64,000 nucleotides of DNA, taken from assembly GCF_029227915.1 (NCBI RefSeq), contig NC_079876.1, forward strand, positions 34,455,828 to 34,519,827. The letters are read 5' to 3'. Below are positions 50,216-62,800 of this stretch, one piece after another (positions within the stretch are counted from its first letter, which is position 1; every line of letters begins with the position of its first letter). The DNA comes from Hydractinia symbiolongicarpus (lineage: Eukaryota > Cnidaria > Hydrozoa > Anthoathecata > Hydractiniidae). A program made the position numbers and the translations under genes. The notes below the pieces were generated by a model. That model ran no database searches. It worked only from the letters and a program-made list of their open reading frames with translations, and was not told where the DNA came from.

Positions 50216-52440
50216 TCTTCAGCGCGCGATAACGGATAGGATTGGTCCCACAGTAAAGAATGACTTATTTATCTAAATTTTTAAATGAAGCGCTACCACA
50301 GCGCCCAGTGTAATCGCTGAGTTTCGGCAATCATGTCAAATTAAGAAGAATGTTATTTCTTGGAGTCCAATTGTCTCCTTGATGACATTTATCAGGTGAC
50401 AGTCCAAAGTTAGTTCAATTAAGTCCCACAGTCAATCGTTTCATAGTTAAAAGCGATGCAACCTAGTAATATCAGAAAAATATCGGTAAATACATGTTTG
50501 TACGAATATGTGACCCAACCGTTGTAACACAAACGGACTGACACCGTTAGAAAGTCAATGAAATGTAGTTTTTGAAACTGTCGCTATTTCTTCAGCGCGC
50601 GATAACGGATAGGATTGGTCCCACAGCAAAAGAATGACTTTTTTTATCTTAATTCTTTAATGACGCGCTACCACAGAGCCCAGTGTAATCGCTGAGTTTC
50701 GGCACCATGTCAAACTAAGAAGAATGTTATATCTTGGAGTCCAATTGTCTCCTTTATCACATTTATCAGGTGACAGTCCAAAGTTAGTTCAATTAAGTCC
50801 CACAGTCAATCGTTTCATAGTTAAAAGCGATGCAACCTAGTAATATCAGATAAATATCGCTAAATACATGTTGGTACGAATATGTGACCCAAACGTTGTA
50901 ACTCAAACGGACTGACACCGTTAGAAAGTCAATGAAATGCAGTTTTTGAAACTATTGCTACTTCTTCAGCGCGCGCTAACGGCAAGGATTGGTCCCACAG
51001 TAAAAAAAATGACTTTTTTTGGCTTAATTTTTAAATGAAGCGCTACCACAGCGCCCAGTGTAATCGCTGAGTTCCGGCAATCACGTCAAATCAATAAGAA
51101 TGTTATTTCTTGGAGTCCAATTGTCTCACTTTCACATTTAAAAGGTCACAGACCATAATCAGTTCAATTAAGTCCCACAGTCAATCGTTTCACTGTTAAA
51201 AGCCATACAACCTAGTAATATCAGAAAAATATCGCTAAATACATGTTGGTACGAATATGTGCCTCAACCATTGTAACTCAAACGGATTGATACTGTTAGA
51301 AAGTCAATGAAATGTAGTTTTTGAAACTGTCGCTATTTCTTCAGCGCGCGATAACGGCTAGGATTGGTCCCGCAGTAAAAAATGACTTTTTTATCTTAAT
51401 TTTTAAATGAAGCGCTACCACAGAGCCCAGTGTAATCGCTGAGTTTCGGCAATCATGTCAAATTAAGAAGAATGTTATTTCTTGGAGTCCAATTGTCTCC
51501 TTTATAACATTTATCAGGTGACAGTCCAAAGTTAGTTCAATTAAGTCCCACAGTCAATCGTTTCATAGTTAAAAGCGATGCAACCTAGTATTATCACAAA
51601 AATATCGCTAAATACATGTTTGTACGAATATGTGACACAACCGTTGTAACACAAACGGACTGACACCGTTAGAAAGTCAATGAAATGTAGTTTTTGAAAC
51701 TGTCGCTATTTCTTCAGCGCGCGATAACGGATAGGATTGGTCCCACAGCAAAGAATGACTTATTTATCAAAATTTTCAAATAAAGCGCTACCACAGCGCC
51801 CAGTGTAATCGCTGAGTTCCGGCAATCACGTCAAATTAAGAAGAATGTTATTTCTTGGGGTCCATTTGTCTCATTTATCAGATTTATCAGGTCACAGTCC
51901 AAAGTTAGTTCAATTAAGTCCCACAGTCAATCGTTTCACTGTTAAAAGCGATGCAACCTACTAATATCAGATAAATATTGCTAAATACATGCTGGTACGG
52001 ATATGTTACACAAACGTTGTAACTCAAACGGACTGACACCGTTAGAAAGTCAATGAAATGTAGTTTTTGAAAATATTGCTACTTCTTCAGCGCGCGCTAA
52101 CGGCTAGGATTGGTCCCACAGTAAAAAAATGACTTTTTTTAGCTTAATTTTCAAATGAAGCCCTACCACAGCGCCCAGTGTAATCGCTGAGTTCCGGCAA
52201 TCACGTCAAATTAAGAAGAAAGTTATTTCTTGGAGTCCAATTGTCTCACTTTCACATTTATAAAGTCACAGTCCATAATCAGTTCAATTAAGTCCCACAG
52301 TCAATCGTTTCACTGTTAAAAGCGATACAACCTAGTAATATCAGAACAATATCGCTAAATTCATGTTGGTACGAATATGTGCCTCAACCATTGTAACTCA
52401 AACGGATTGATACTGTTAGAAAGTTAATGAAATGTACTCT
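50215..52440 (+). repeat. Mosaic monomers before the 7.4-kb-spaced blocks
   Basis: About six monomers. 50640-51500 repeats 46536-47396 (see that entry). 51880-52440 has CTACTAATATC with CATGCTGGTACGG, and matches the end of the 16-mer (23.63 and 29.60 kb) followed by the CTCTCTGAAACTG module. The order therefore follows the 29.5-30.1 kb junction, about 22.4 kb away. Confidence 0.78.
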
Positions 52441-55400
52441 CTGAAACTGTCTCTATTTCTTCAGCGCCGGATAACAGCTACGATTGGTCCCACAGTAAGA
52501 AATGACTTATTTATCTAAATTTTTAAATGAAGCGCTACCACAGAGACCAGTGTAATCGCTAAGTTTTGGCAATCATGTCAAATTAAGAAGAATGTTATTT
52601 CTTGGAGTCCAATTGTCTCCTTTATCACATTTATCAGGTGACAGTCCAAAGTTAGTTCAATTAAGTCCCACAGTCAATCGTTTCATTGTTAAAAGCGATG
52701 AAACCTAGTAATATTAAAAAAATTTCGCTAAATACATGTTGGTACGAACATGTGACTTAACCGTTGTAACTCAAGCGGACACACACCGTTAGAAAGTCAA
52801 TGAAATGTAGTTTTTGAAACTGTCGCAATTTCTTCAGCGCGCGATAAGGGATAGGATTGGTCCCACAGTAAAGAATGACTTATTTATCTAAATTTTTAAA
52901 TGAAGCGCTACCACAGCGCCCAGTGTAATCGCTGAGTTCCGGCAATCACGTCAAATTAAGAAGAATGTTATTTCTTGGAGTTCAATTGTCTCATTTATCA
53001 CATTTATCAGATCACACTCCAAAGTTAGTTCAATTAAGTCCCACAGTCAATCGTTTCACTGTTAAAAGCGATGCAACCTAGTAATATCAGATAAATATCG
53101 CTAAATACATGTTGGTACGAATATGTGTCCCAAACGTTGTAACTCAAACGGACTGAGACCGTTAGAAAGTCAATGAAATGTAGTTATTGAAACTATTGCT
53201 ACTTCTTCAGCGCGCGCAAACAGCTAGGATTGGTCCCACAGTAAGAAATGACTTATTTATCTAAATTTTTAAATGAAGCGCTACCACAGAGCCAAGTGTA
53301 ATCGCTGAGTTTCGTCAATCATGTCAAATTAAGAAGAATGTTATTTCTTGGAGTGCAATTGTTTCCTTTATCACATTTGTCAGGTGACAGTCCAAAGTTA
53401 GTTCCATTAAGTCCCACACTCAATCGTTTCAGAGTTAAATGCGATGCAACCTAGTAATATCAGATAAATATCGCTAAATACATGTTGGTACGAATATGTG
53501 ACCCAAACGTTGTAACTCAAACGGACTGACACCGTTAGAAAGTCAATGAAATGTAGTTTTTGAAACTATTGCTACTTCTTCAGCGCGCGCTAACGGCAAG
53601 GATTGGTCCCACAGTAAAAAAAATGACTTTTTTGGCTTAATTTTTAAATGAAGCGCTACCACAGCGCCCAGTGTAATCGCTGAGTTCCGGCAATCACGTC
53701 AAATTAAGAAGAATGTTATTTCTTGGAGTCCAATTGTCTCACTTTCAAATTTAAAAGGTCACAGTCCATAATCAGTTCAATTAAGTCCCACAGTCAATCG
53801 TTTCACTGTTAAAAGCCATACAACCAAGCAATATCAGAAAAATATCGCTAAATACATGTTGGTACGAATATGTGCCTCAACCATTGTAACTCAAACGGAT
53901 TGATACTGTTAGAAAGTCAATGAAATGTAGTTTTTGAAACTGTCGCTATTTCTTCAGCGCGGGAAAACAGCTAGGATTGGTCCCACAGTAAAGAATGATT
54001 TATTTATCTAAATTTTTAAATGAAGCGCTACCACAGAGACCAGTGTAATCGCTAAGTTTTGGCAATCATGTCAAATTAAGAAGAATGTTATTTCTTGGAG
54101 TCCAATTGTCTCCTTTATCACATTTATCAGGTGACAGTCCAAAGTTAGTTCAATTAAGTCCCACAGTCAATCGTTTCATTGTTAAAAGCGTTGAAACCTA
54201 GTAATATCAAAAAAATATCGCTAAATACATGTTGGTACGAATATGTGACACAACCGTTGAAACTCAAACGGAGCGACACCGTTAGAAAGTCAATGAAATG
54301 TAGTTTTTGAAACTGTCGCTCTTTCTTCAGCGCGCGATAACGGTCAGGATTGGTCCCACAGTAAAGAATGACTTATTTACGCAAACTTTTAAATGAAGCG
54401 CTACCACAGCGCCCAGTGTAATCGCTGAGTTCCGGCAATCACGTCAAATTAAAAAGAATGTTATTTCTTGGAGTCCAATTGTCTCACTTTCACATTTATA
54501 AGTTCACAGTCCAAAGTCAGTTCAATTAAGTCCCACAGTCAATCGTTTCTCTGTTAAAAGCCATACAACCTAGTAATATCAGAAAGATATCGCTAAATAC
54601 ATGTTGGTACGAATATGTGCCTCAACCATTGTAACTCAAACGGATTGATACCGTTAGAAAGTCAATGAAATGTAGTTTTTGAAACTGTCGCTATTTCTTC
54701 AGCGCGCGATAACGGTCAGGATTGGTCCCACAGTAAAGAATGACTTATTTACCCAAACTTTTAAATGAAGCGCTACCAGAGCACCCAGTGTAATCCCTGA
54801 GTTCCCGCACTCACGTCAAATTAAGAAGAATGTTATTTCGTGGAGTCCAATTGTCTCACTTTCACATTTATAAGTTCACAGTCCATAGTCAGTTCAATTA
54901 AGTCCCACAGTCAATCGTTTCACTATTAAAAGCCATACAACCTAGTAATATCACAGAGATATCGATAAATATATGTTGGTACGAATATGTGCCTCAACCA
55001 TTGTAACTCAAACGGATTGATACTGTTAGAAAGTCAATGAAATGTAGTTTTTGAAACTGTCGCTATTTCTTCAGCGCGGGATAACAGCTAGGATTGGTCC
55101 CACAGTAAAGTATGACTTATTTATCTAAACTCTTAAATGAAGCGCTACTGCAGCGGCCAGTGTAATCGCTGAGTTCCGGCAATCACGTCAAGTTAAGAAG
55201 AATGTTATTTCTTGAAGTCCAATTGTCTCATTTTTCACATTTATCAGGTCACAGTCCAAAGATAGTTCAATTAAGTCCCACAGTCAATCGTTTCATTGTT
55301 AAAAGCGATGCAACCTAGTAATATCAAAAAAATATCGCTAAATACATGTTTGTACGAGTATGTGACACAACCGTTAAAACTCAAACGGACTGACGCCGTT

Positions 55401-58400
55401 AGAAAGTCAATGAAATGTAGTTTTTGAAACTGCCGCTATCTCCTCAGCGCGCGATAACGGCTAGGATTGGTCCCACAATAAAAAATGACTTTTTTTATCT
55501 TAATTCTTTAATGACGCGCTACCACAGAGCCCAGTGTAATCGCTGAGTTTCGGCACCATGTCAAATTAAGAAGAATGTTATATCTTGGAGTCCAATTGTC
55601 TCCTTTATCACATTTATCAGGTGACAGTCCAAAGTTAGTTCAATTAAGTCCCACAGTCAATCGTTTCATAGTTAAAAGCGATGCAACCTAGTAATATCAC
55701 AAAAATATCGCTAAATACATGTTTGTACGAACATGTGACCTAACCGTTGTAACTCAAACGGACAGACACCGTTAGAAAGTCAATGAAATGTAGTTTTTGA
55801 AACTGTCGCTATTTCTTCAGCGCGCGATAACGGATAGGATTGGTCCCACAGTAAAGAATGACTTATTTATCTAAATTTTTAAATGAAGCGCTACCACAGC
55901 GCCCAGTGTAATCGCTGAGTTTCGGCAATCATGTCAAATTAAAAAGAATGTTATTTCTTGGAGTCCAATTGTCTCCTTTATGACATTTATCAGGTGACAG
56001 TCCAAAGTTAGTTCAATTAAGTCCCACAGTCAATCGTTTCATAGTTAAAAGCGATGCAACCTAGTAATATCAGAAAAATATCGCTAAATACATGTTGGTA
56101 CGAATATGTGCCTCAACCGTTGTAACACAAACGGACTGACACCGTTAGAAAGTCAATGAAATGTAGTTTTTGAAACTGTCGCTATTTCTTCAGCGCGCGA
56201 TAACGGTCAGGATTGGTCCCACAGTAAAGAATGACTTATTTACCCAAACTTTTAAATGAAGCGCTACCAGAGCACCCAGTGTAATCGCTGAGTTCCCGCA
56301 CTCACGTCAAATTAAGAAGAATGTTATTTCGTGGAGTCCAATTGTCTCACTTTCACATTTATAAGTTCACAGTCCATAGTCAGTTCAATTAAGTCCCACA
56401 GTCAATCGTTTCACTATTAAAAGCCATACAACCTAGTAATATCACAGAGATATCGCTAAATATATGTTGGTACGAATATGTGCCTCAACCATTGTAACTC
56501 AAACGGATTGATACTGTTAGAAAGTCAATGAAATGTAGTTTTTGAAACTGTCGCTATTTCTTCAGCGCGGGATAACAGCTAGGATTGGTCCCACAGTAAA
56601 GTATGACTTATTTATCTAAACTCTTAAATGAAGCGCTACTGCAGCGGCCAGTGTAATCGCTGAGTTCCGGCAATCACGTCAAGTTAAGAAGAATGTTATT
56701 TCTTGAAGTCCAATTGTCTCATTTTTCACATTTATCAGGTCACAGTCCAAAGATAGTTCAATTAAGTCCCACAGTCAATCGTTTCATTGTTAAAAGCGAT
56801 GCAACCTAGTAATATCAAAAAAATATCGCTAAATACATGTTTGTACGAGTATGTGACACAACCGTTAAAACTCAAACGGACTGACGCCGTTAGAAAGTCA
56901 ATGAAATGTAGTTTTTGAAACTGCCGCTATCTCCTCAGCGCGCGATAACGGCTAGGATTGGTCCCACAATAAAAAATGACTTTTTTTATCTTAATTCTTT
57001 AATGACGCGCTACCACAGAGCCCAGTGTAATCGCTGAGTTTCGGCACCATGTCAAATTAAGAAGAATGTTATATCTTGGAGTCCAATTGTCTCCTTTATC
57101 ACATTTATCAGGTGACAGTCCAAAGTTAGTTCAATTAAGTCCCACAGTCAATCGTTTCATAGTTAAAAGCGATGCAACCTAGTAATATCACAAAAATATC
57201 GCTAAATACATGTTTGTACGAACATGTGACCTAACCGTTGTAACTCAAACGGACAGACACCGTTAGAAAGTCAATGAAATGTAGTTTTTGAAACTGTCGC
57301 TATTTCTTCAGCGCGCGATAACGGATAGGATTGGTCCCACAGTAAAGAATGACTTATTTATCTAAATTTTTAAATGAAGCGCTACCACAGCGCCCAGTGT
57401 AATCGCTGAGTTTCGGCAATCATGTCAAATTAAGAAGAATGTTATTTCTTGGAGTCCAATTGTCTCCTTTATGACATTTATCAGGTGACAGTCCAAAGTT
57501 AGTTCAATTAAGTCCCACAGTCAATCGTTTCATAGTTAAAAGCGATGCAACCTAGTAATATCAGAAAAATATCGCTAAATACATGTTTGTACGAATATGT
57601 GACCCAACCGTTGTAACACAAACGGACTGACACCGTTAGAAAGTCAATGAAATGTAGTTTTTGAAACTGTCGCTATTTCTTCAGCGCGCGATAACGGATA
57701 GGATTGGTCCCACAGCAAAGAATGACTTTTTTTATCTTAATTCTTTAATGACGCGCTACCACAGAGCCCAGTGTAATCGCTGAGTTTCGGCACCATGTCA
57801 AATTAAGAAAAATGTTATATCTTGGAGTCCAATTGTCTCCTTTATCACATTTATCAGGTGACAGTCCAAAGTTAGTTCAATTAAGTCCCACAGTCAATCG
57901 TTTCATAGTTAAAAGCGATGCAACCTAGTAATATCAGATAAATATCGCTAAATACATGTTGGTACGAATATGTGACCCAAACGTTGTAACTCAAACGGAT
58001 TGACACCGTTAGAAAGTCAATGAAATGTAGTTTTTGAAACTGTCGCTATTTCTTCAGCGCGCGAAAACGGATAGGATTGGTCCCACAGCAAAGAATGACT
58101 TTTTTTATCTTAATTCCTTAATGACGCGCTACCACAGAGCCCAGTGTAATCGCTGAGTTTCGGCACCATGTCAAATTAAGAAGAATGTTATATCTTGGAG
58201 TCCAATTGTCTCCTTTATCACATTTATCAGGTGACAGTCCAAAGTTAGTTCAATTAAGTCCCACAGTCAATCGTTTCATAGTTAAAAGCGATGCAACCTA
58301 GTAATATTAGATAAATATCGCTAAATACATGTTGGTACGAATATGTGACCCAAACGTTGTAACTCAAACGGACTGACACCGTTAGGAAGTCAATGAAATG

Positions 58401-58440
58401 TAGTTTTTGAAACTATTGCTACTTCTTCAGCGCGCGCTAA
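52430..58440 (+). repeat. Long duplicated block, copy 1 (~6 kb)
   Basis: Starts with the GTACTCTCTGAAACTG module (52434) and its rare CAGCGCCGGATAACAGC spelling (~52461), and runs through the 4-mer pair to TAATATTAGATAAATATC (58302). It recurs from 59857 to the window end. The offset is 7,423 at first, 7,051 then 7,050 after one monomer is missing from copy 2, and 5,559 after the 4-mer is present once instead of twice. Each step was checked with shared markers. Confidence 0.88.
54640..57583 (+). repeat. 4-monomer HOR inside the long block, two copies (1,491-bp unit)
   Basis: AGCGCTACTGCAGCGG at 55141 recurs at 56632. Shared rare variants include GCTACCAGAGCACCCAG, TCACAGAGATATCG, GTCAAGTTAAG, AAGATAGTTC, TACGAGTATGTG and ACTGACGCCG. 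About 1.44 kb matches (54650-56092 versus 56141-57583). The first copy ends in a hybrid monomer: near 56094 it reads CATGTTGGTACG and TGTGCCTCAACC where the second has CATGTTTGTACG and TGTGACCCAACC. Confidence 0.87.
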
Positions 58441-59860
58441 CGGCAAGGATTGGTCCCACAGTAAAAAATTGACTTTTTTTGGCTTAATTTTTAAATGAAG
58501 CGCTACCACAACGCCCAGTGTAATCGCTGAGTTCCGGCAATCACGTCAAATCAAGAAGAATGTTATTTCTTGGAGTCCAATTGTCTCCTTTATCACATTT
58601 ATCAGGTGACAGTCCAAAGTTAGTTCAATTAAGTCCCACAGTCAATCGTTTGATAGTTAAAAGCGATGCAACCTAGTAATATCAGAAAAATATCGCTAAA
58701 TACATGTTGGTACGAATATGTGACCCAAGCGTTGTAACTCAAACTGACTGACACCGTTTGAAAGTCAATGAAATGTAGTTTTTGAAACTATTGCTACTTC
58801 TTCAGCGCGCGCTAACGGTCAGGATTGGTCCCACAGTAAAAAATGACTTTTTTATCTAAATTTTTAAATGAAGCGCTACCACAGCGCCCAGTGTAATCGC
58901 TGAGTTCCGGCAATCACGTCAAATTAAGAAGAATGTTATTTCTTGGAGTCCAATTTATATCAATTAGGTCCCACATTCAATCGTTTGATAGTTAAAAGCG
59001 ATGCAACCTAGTAATATCAGAAAAATATCGCTAAATACATGTTGGTACGAATATGTGACCCAAGCGTTGTAACTCAAACTGACTGACACCGTTAGAAAGT
59101 CAATGAAATGTAGTTTTTCAAACTATTGCTACTTCTTCAGCGCGCGCTAACGGCAAGGATTGGTCCCACAGTAAAAAAAAGACTTTTTTTAGCTTAATTT
59201 TTAAATGAAGCGCTACCACAGCGCCCAGTGTAATCGCTGAGTTCCGGCAATCACGTCAAATTAAGAAGAATGTTATTTCTTGGAATCCAATTGTCTCACT
59301 TTCACATTTATAAGTTCACAGTCCATAATCTGTTCAATTAAGTCCCACAGTCAATCGTTTCACTGTTAAAAGCCATACAACCTAGTAATATCAGAAAAAT
59401 ATCGCTAAATACATGTTGGTACGAATATGTGCCTCAACCATTGTAACTCAAACGGATTGATACTGTTAGAAAGTCAATGAAATGTAGTTTTTGAAACTGT
59501 CACTATTTCTTCAGCGCGCGATAACGGCAAGGATTGGTCCCGCAGTAAAAAATGACTTTTTTATCTTAATTTTTAAATAAAGCGCTACCACAGAGCCCAT
59601 TGTAATCGTTGAGTTTCGGCAATCATGTCAAATTAAGAAGAATGTTATTTCTTGGAGTCCAATTGTCTCCTTTATCACATTTATCAGGTGACAGTCCAAA
59701 GTTAGGTCAATTAAGTCCCACAGTCAATCGTTCCATAGTTAAAAGCGATGCAACCTAGTATTATCACAAAAATATCGCTAAATACATGTTTGTACGAATA
59801 TGTGACGCAACCGTTGTAACACAAACGGACTGACACTGTTAGAAAGTTAATGAAATGTAC
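58440..59860 (+). repeat. Linker monomers between the two long blocks
   Basis: Nearly four monomers, including two with GTTTGATAGTTAAAAG and ACCCAAGCGTTG / CAAACTGACTGAC spellings seen only here (58.65-59.09 kb). One of the two carries the 38-bp deletion listed separately. The last monomer switches from ACACAAACGGACTGACAC to TGTTAGAAAGTTAATG near 59838, where the second long block begins. Confidence 0.8.
58909..59245 (+). repeat. Truncated satellite monomer (~38 bp deleted)
   Basis: Landmark-to-landmark length is 337 bp instead of 373. After GTCCAATT (near 58955) the sequence jumps to TATATCAATTAGGTCCC, so the usual stretch containing CACATTTATCAGGTGACAG and CCAAAGTTAG is absent. About 38 bp are lost, partly offset by two extra A in the later A tract. 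It also accounts for the overall offset of 7,423 (20 x 373 minus 37) between the long blocks. Confidence 0.87.
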
Positions 59861-62800
59861 TCTCTGAAACTGTCTCTATTTCTTCAGCGCCGGATAACAG
59901 CTACGATTGGTCCCACAGTAAGAAATGACTTATTTATCTAAATTTTTAAATGAAGCGCTACCACAGAGACCAGTGTAATCGCTAAGTTTTGGCAATCATG
60001 TCAAATTAAGAAGAATGTTATTTCTTGGAGTCCAATTGTCTCCTTTATCACATTTATCAGGTGACAGTCCAAAGTTAGTTCAATTAAGTCCCACAGTCAA
60101 TCGTTTCATTGTTAAAAGCGATGAAACCTAGTAATATTAAAAAAATTTCGCTAAATACATGTTGGTACGAACATGTGACCTAACCGTTGTAACTCAAGCG
60201 GAAACACACCGTTAGAAAGTCAATGAAATGTAATTTTTGAAACTGTCGCTATTTCTTCAGCGCGCGATAAGGGATAGGATTGGTCCCACAGTAAAGAATG
60301 ACTTATTTATCTAAATGTTTAAATGAAGCGCTACCACAGCGCCCAGTGTAATCGCTGAGTTCCGGCAATCACGTCAAATTAAGAAGAATGTTATTTCTTG
60401 GAGTTCAATTGTCTCATTTATCACATTTATCAGATCACACTCCAAAGTTAGTTCAATTAAGTCCCACAGTCAATCGTTTCACTGTTAAAAGCGATGCAAC
60501 CTAGTAATATCAGATAAATATCGCTAAATACATGTTGGTACGAATATGTGACCCAAACGTTGTAACTCAAACGGACTGAGACCGTTAGAAAGTCAATGAA
60601 ATGTAGTTATTGAAACTATTGCTACTTCTTCAGCGCGCGCAAACAGCTAGGATTGGTCCCACAGTAAAAAAAATGACTTTTTTTGGCTTAATTTTTAAAT
60701 GAAGCGCTACCACAGCGCCCAGTGTAATCGCTGAGTTCCGGCAATCACGTCAAATTAAGAAGAATGTTATTTCTTGGTGTCCAATTGTCTCACTTTCAAA
60801 TTTAAAAGGTCACAGTCCATAATCATTTCAATTAAGTCCCACAGTCAATCGTTTCACTGTTAAAAGCCATACAACCAAGTAATATCAGAAAAATATCGCT
60901 AAATACATGTTGGTACGAATATGTGCCTCAACCATTGTAACTCAAACGGATTGATACTGTTAGAAAGTCAATGAAATGTAGTTTTTGAAACTGTCGCTAT
61001 TTCTTCAGCGCGGGAAAACAGCTAGGATTGGTCCCACAGTAAAGAATGATTTATTTATCTAAATTTTTAAATGAAGCGCTACCACAGAGACCAGTGTAAT
61101 CGCTAAGTTTTGGCAATCATGTCAAATTAAGAAGAATGTTATTTCTTGGAGTCCAATTGTCTCCTTTATCACATTTATCAGGTGACAGTCCAAAGTTAGT
61201 TCAATTAAGTCCCACAGTCAATCGTTTCATTGTTAAAAGCGTTGAAACCTAGTAATATCAAAAAAATATCGCTAAATACATGTTGGTACGAATATGTGAC
61301 ACAACCGTTGAAACTCAAACGGAGCGACACCGTTAGAAAGTCAATGAAATGTAATTTTGAAACTGTCGCTCTTTCTTCAGCGCGCGATAACGGTCAGGAT
61401 TGGTCCCACAGTAAAGAATGACTTACTTACCCAAACTTTTAAATGAAGCGCTACCACAGCGCCCAGTGTAATCGCTGAGTTCCGGCAATCACGTCAAATT
61501 AAAAAGAATGTTATTTCTTGGAGTCCAATTGTCTCACTTTCACATTTATAAGTTCACAGTCCAAAGTCAGTTCAATTAAGTCCCACAGTCAATCGTTTCT
61601 CTGTTAAAAGCCATACAAGCTAGTAATATCAGAAAGATATCGCTAAATACATGTTGGTACGAATATGTGCCTCAACCATTGTAACTCAAACGGATTGATA
61701 CCGTTAGAAAGTCAATGAAATGTAGTTTTTGAAACTGTCGCTATTTCTTCAGCGCGCGATAACGGTCAGGATTGGTCCCACAGTAAAGAATGACTTATTT
61801 ACCCAAACTTTTAAATGAAGCGCTACCAGAGCACCCAGTGTAATCGCTGAGTTCCCGCACTCACGTCAAATTAAGAAGAATGTTATTTCGTGGAGTCCAA
61901 TTGTCTCACTTTCACATTTATAAGCTCACAGTCCATAGTCAGTTCAATTAAGTCCCACAGTCAATCGTTTCACTATTAAAAGCCATACAACCTAGTAATA
62001 TCACAGAGATATCGCTAAATATATGTTGGTACGAATATGTGCCTCAACCATTGTAACTCAAACGGATTGATACTGTTAGAAAGTCAATGAAATGTAGTTT
62101 TTGAAACTGTCGCTATTTCTTCAGCGCGGGATAACAGCTAGGATTGGTCCCACAGTAAAGTATGACTTATTTATCTAAACTCTTAAATTAAGCGCTACCG
62201 CAGCGGCTAGTGTAATCGCTGAGTTCCGGCAATCACGTCAAGTTAAGAAGAATGTTATTTCTTGAAGTCCAATTGTCTCCTTTTTCACATTTATCAGGTC
62301 ACAGTCCAAAGATAGTTCAATTAAGTCCCACAGTCAATCGTTTCATTGTTAAAAGCGATGCAACCTAGTAATATCAAAAAAATATCGCTAAATACATGTT
62401 TGTACGAGTATGTGACACAACTGTTAAAACTCAAACGGACTGACGCCGTTAGAAAGTCAATGAAATGTAATTTTTGAAACTGCCGCTATCTCCTCAGCGC
62501 GCGATAACGGCTAGGATTGGTCCCACAATAAAAAATGACTTTTTTTATCTTAATTCTTTAATGACGCGCTACCACAGAGCCCAGTGTAATCGCTGAGTTT
62601 CGGCACCATGTCAAATTAAGAAGAATGTTATATCTTGGAGTCCAATTGTCTCCTTTATCACATTTATCAGGTGACAGTCCAAAGTTAGTTCAATTAAGTC
62701 CCACAGTCAATCGTTTCATAGTTAAAAGCGATGCAACCTAGTAATATCACAAAAATATCGCTAAATACATGTTTCTACGAACATGTGACCTAACCGTTGT

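Noticed and set aside
61230-61421. 63-codon open frame on the plus strand
   Set aside because: It starts with TTG, spans ordinary monomer sequence, and is kept open by a private 1-bp deletion (TGTAATTTTGAAAC near 61351). The equivalent monomers elsewhere are closed. Not a gene.
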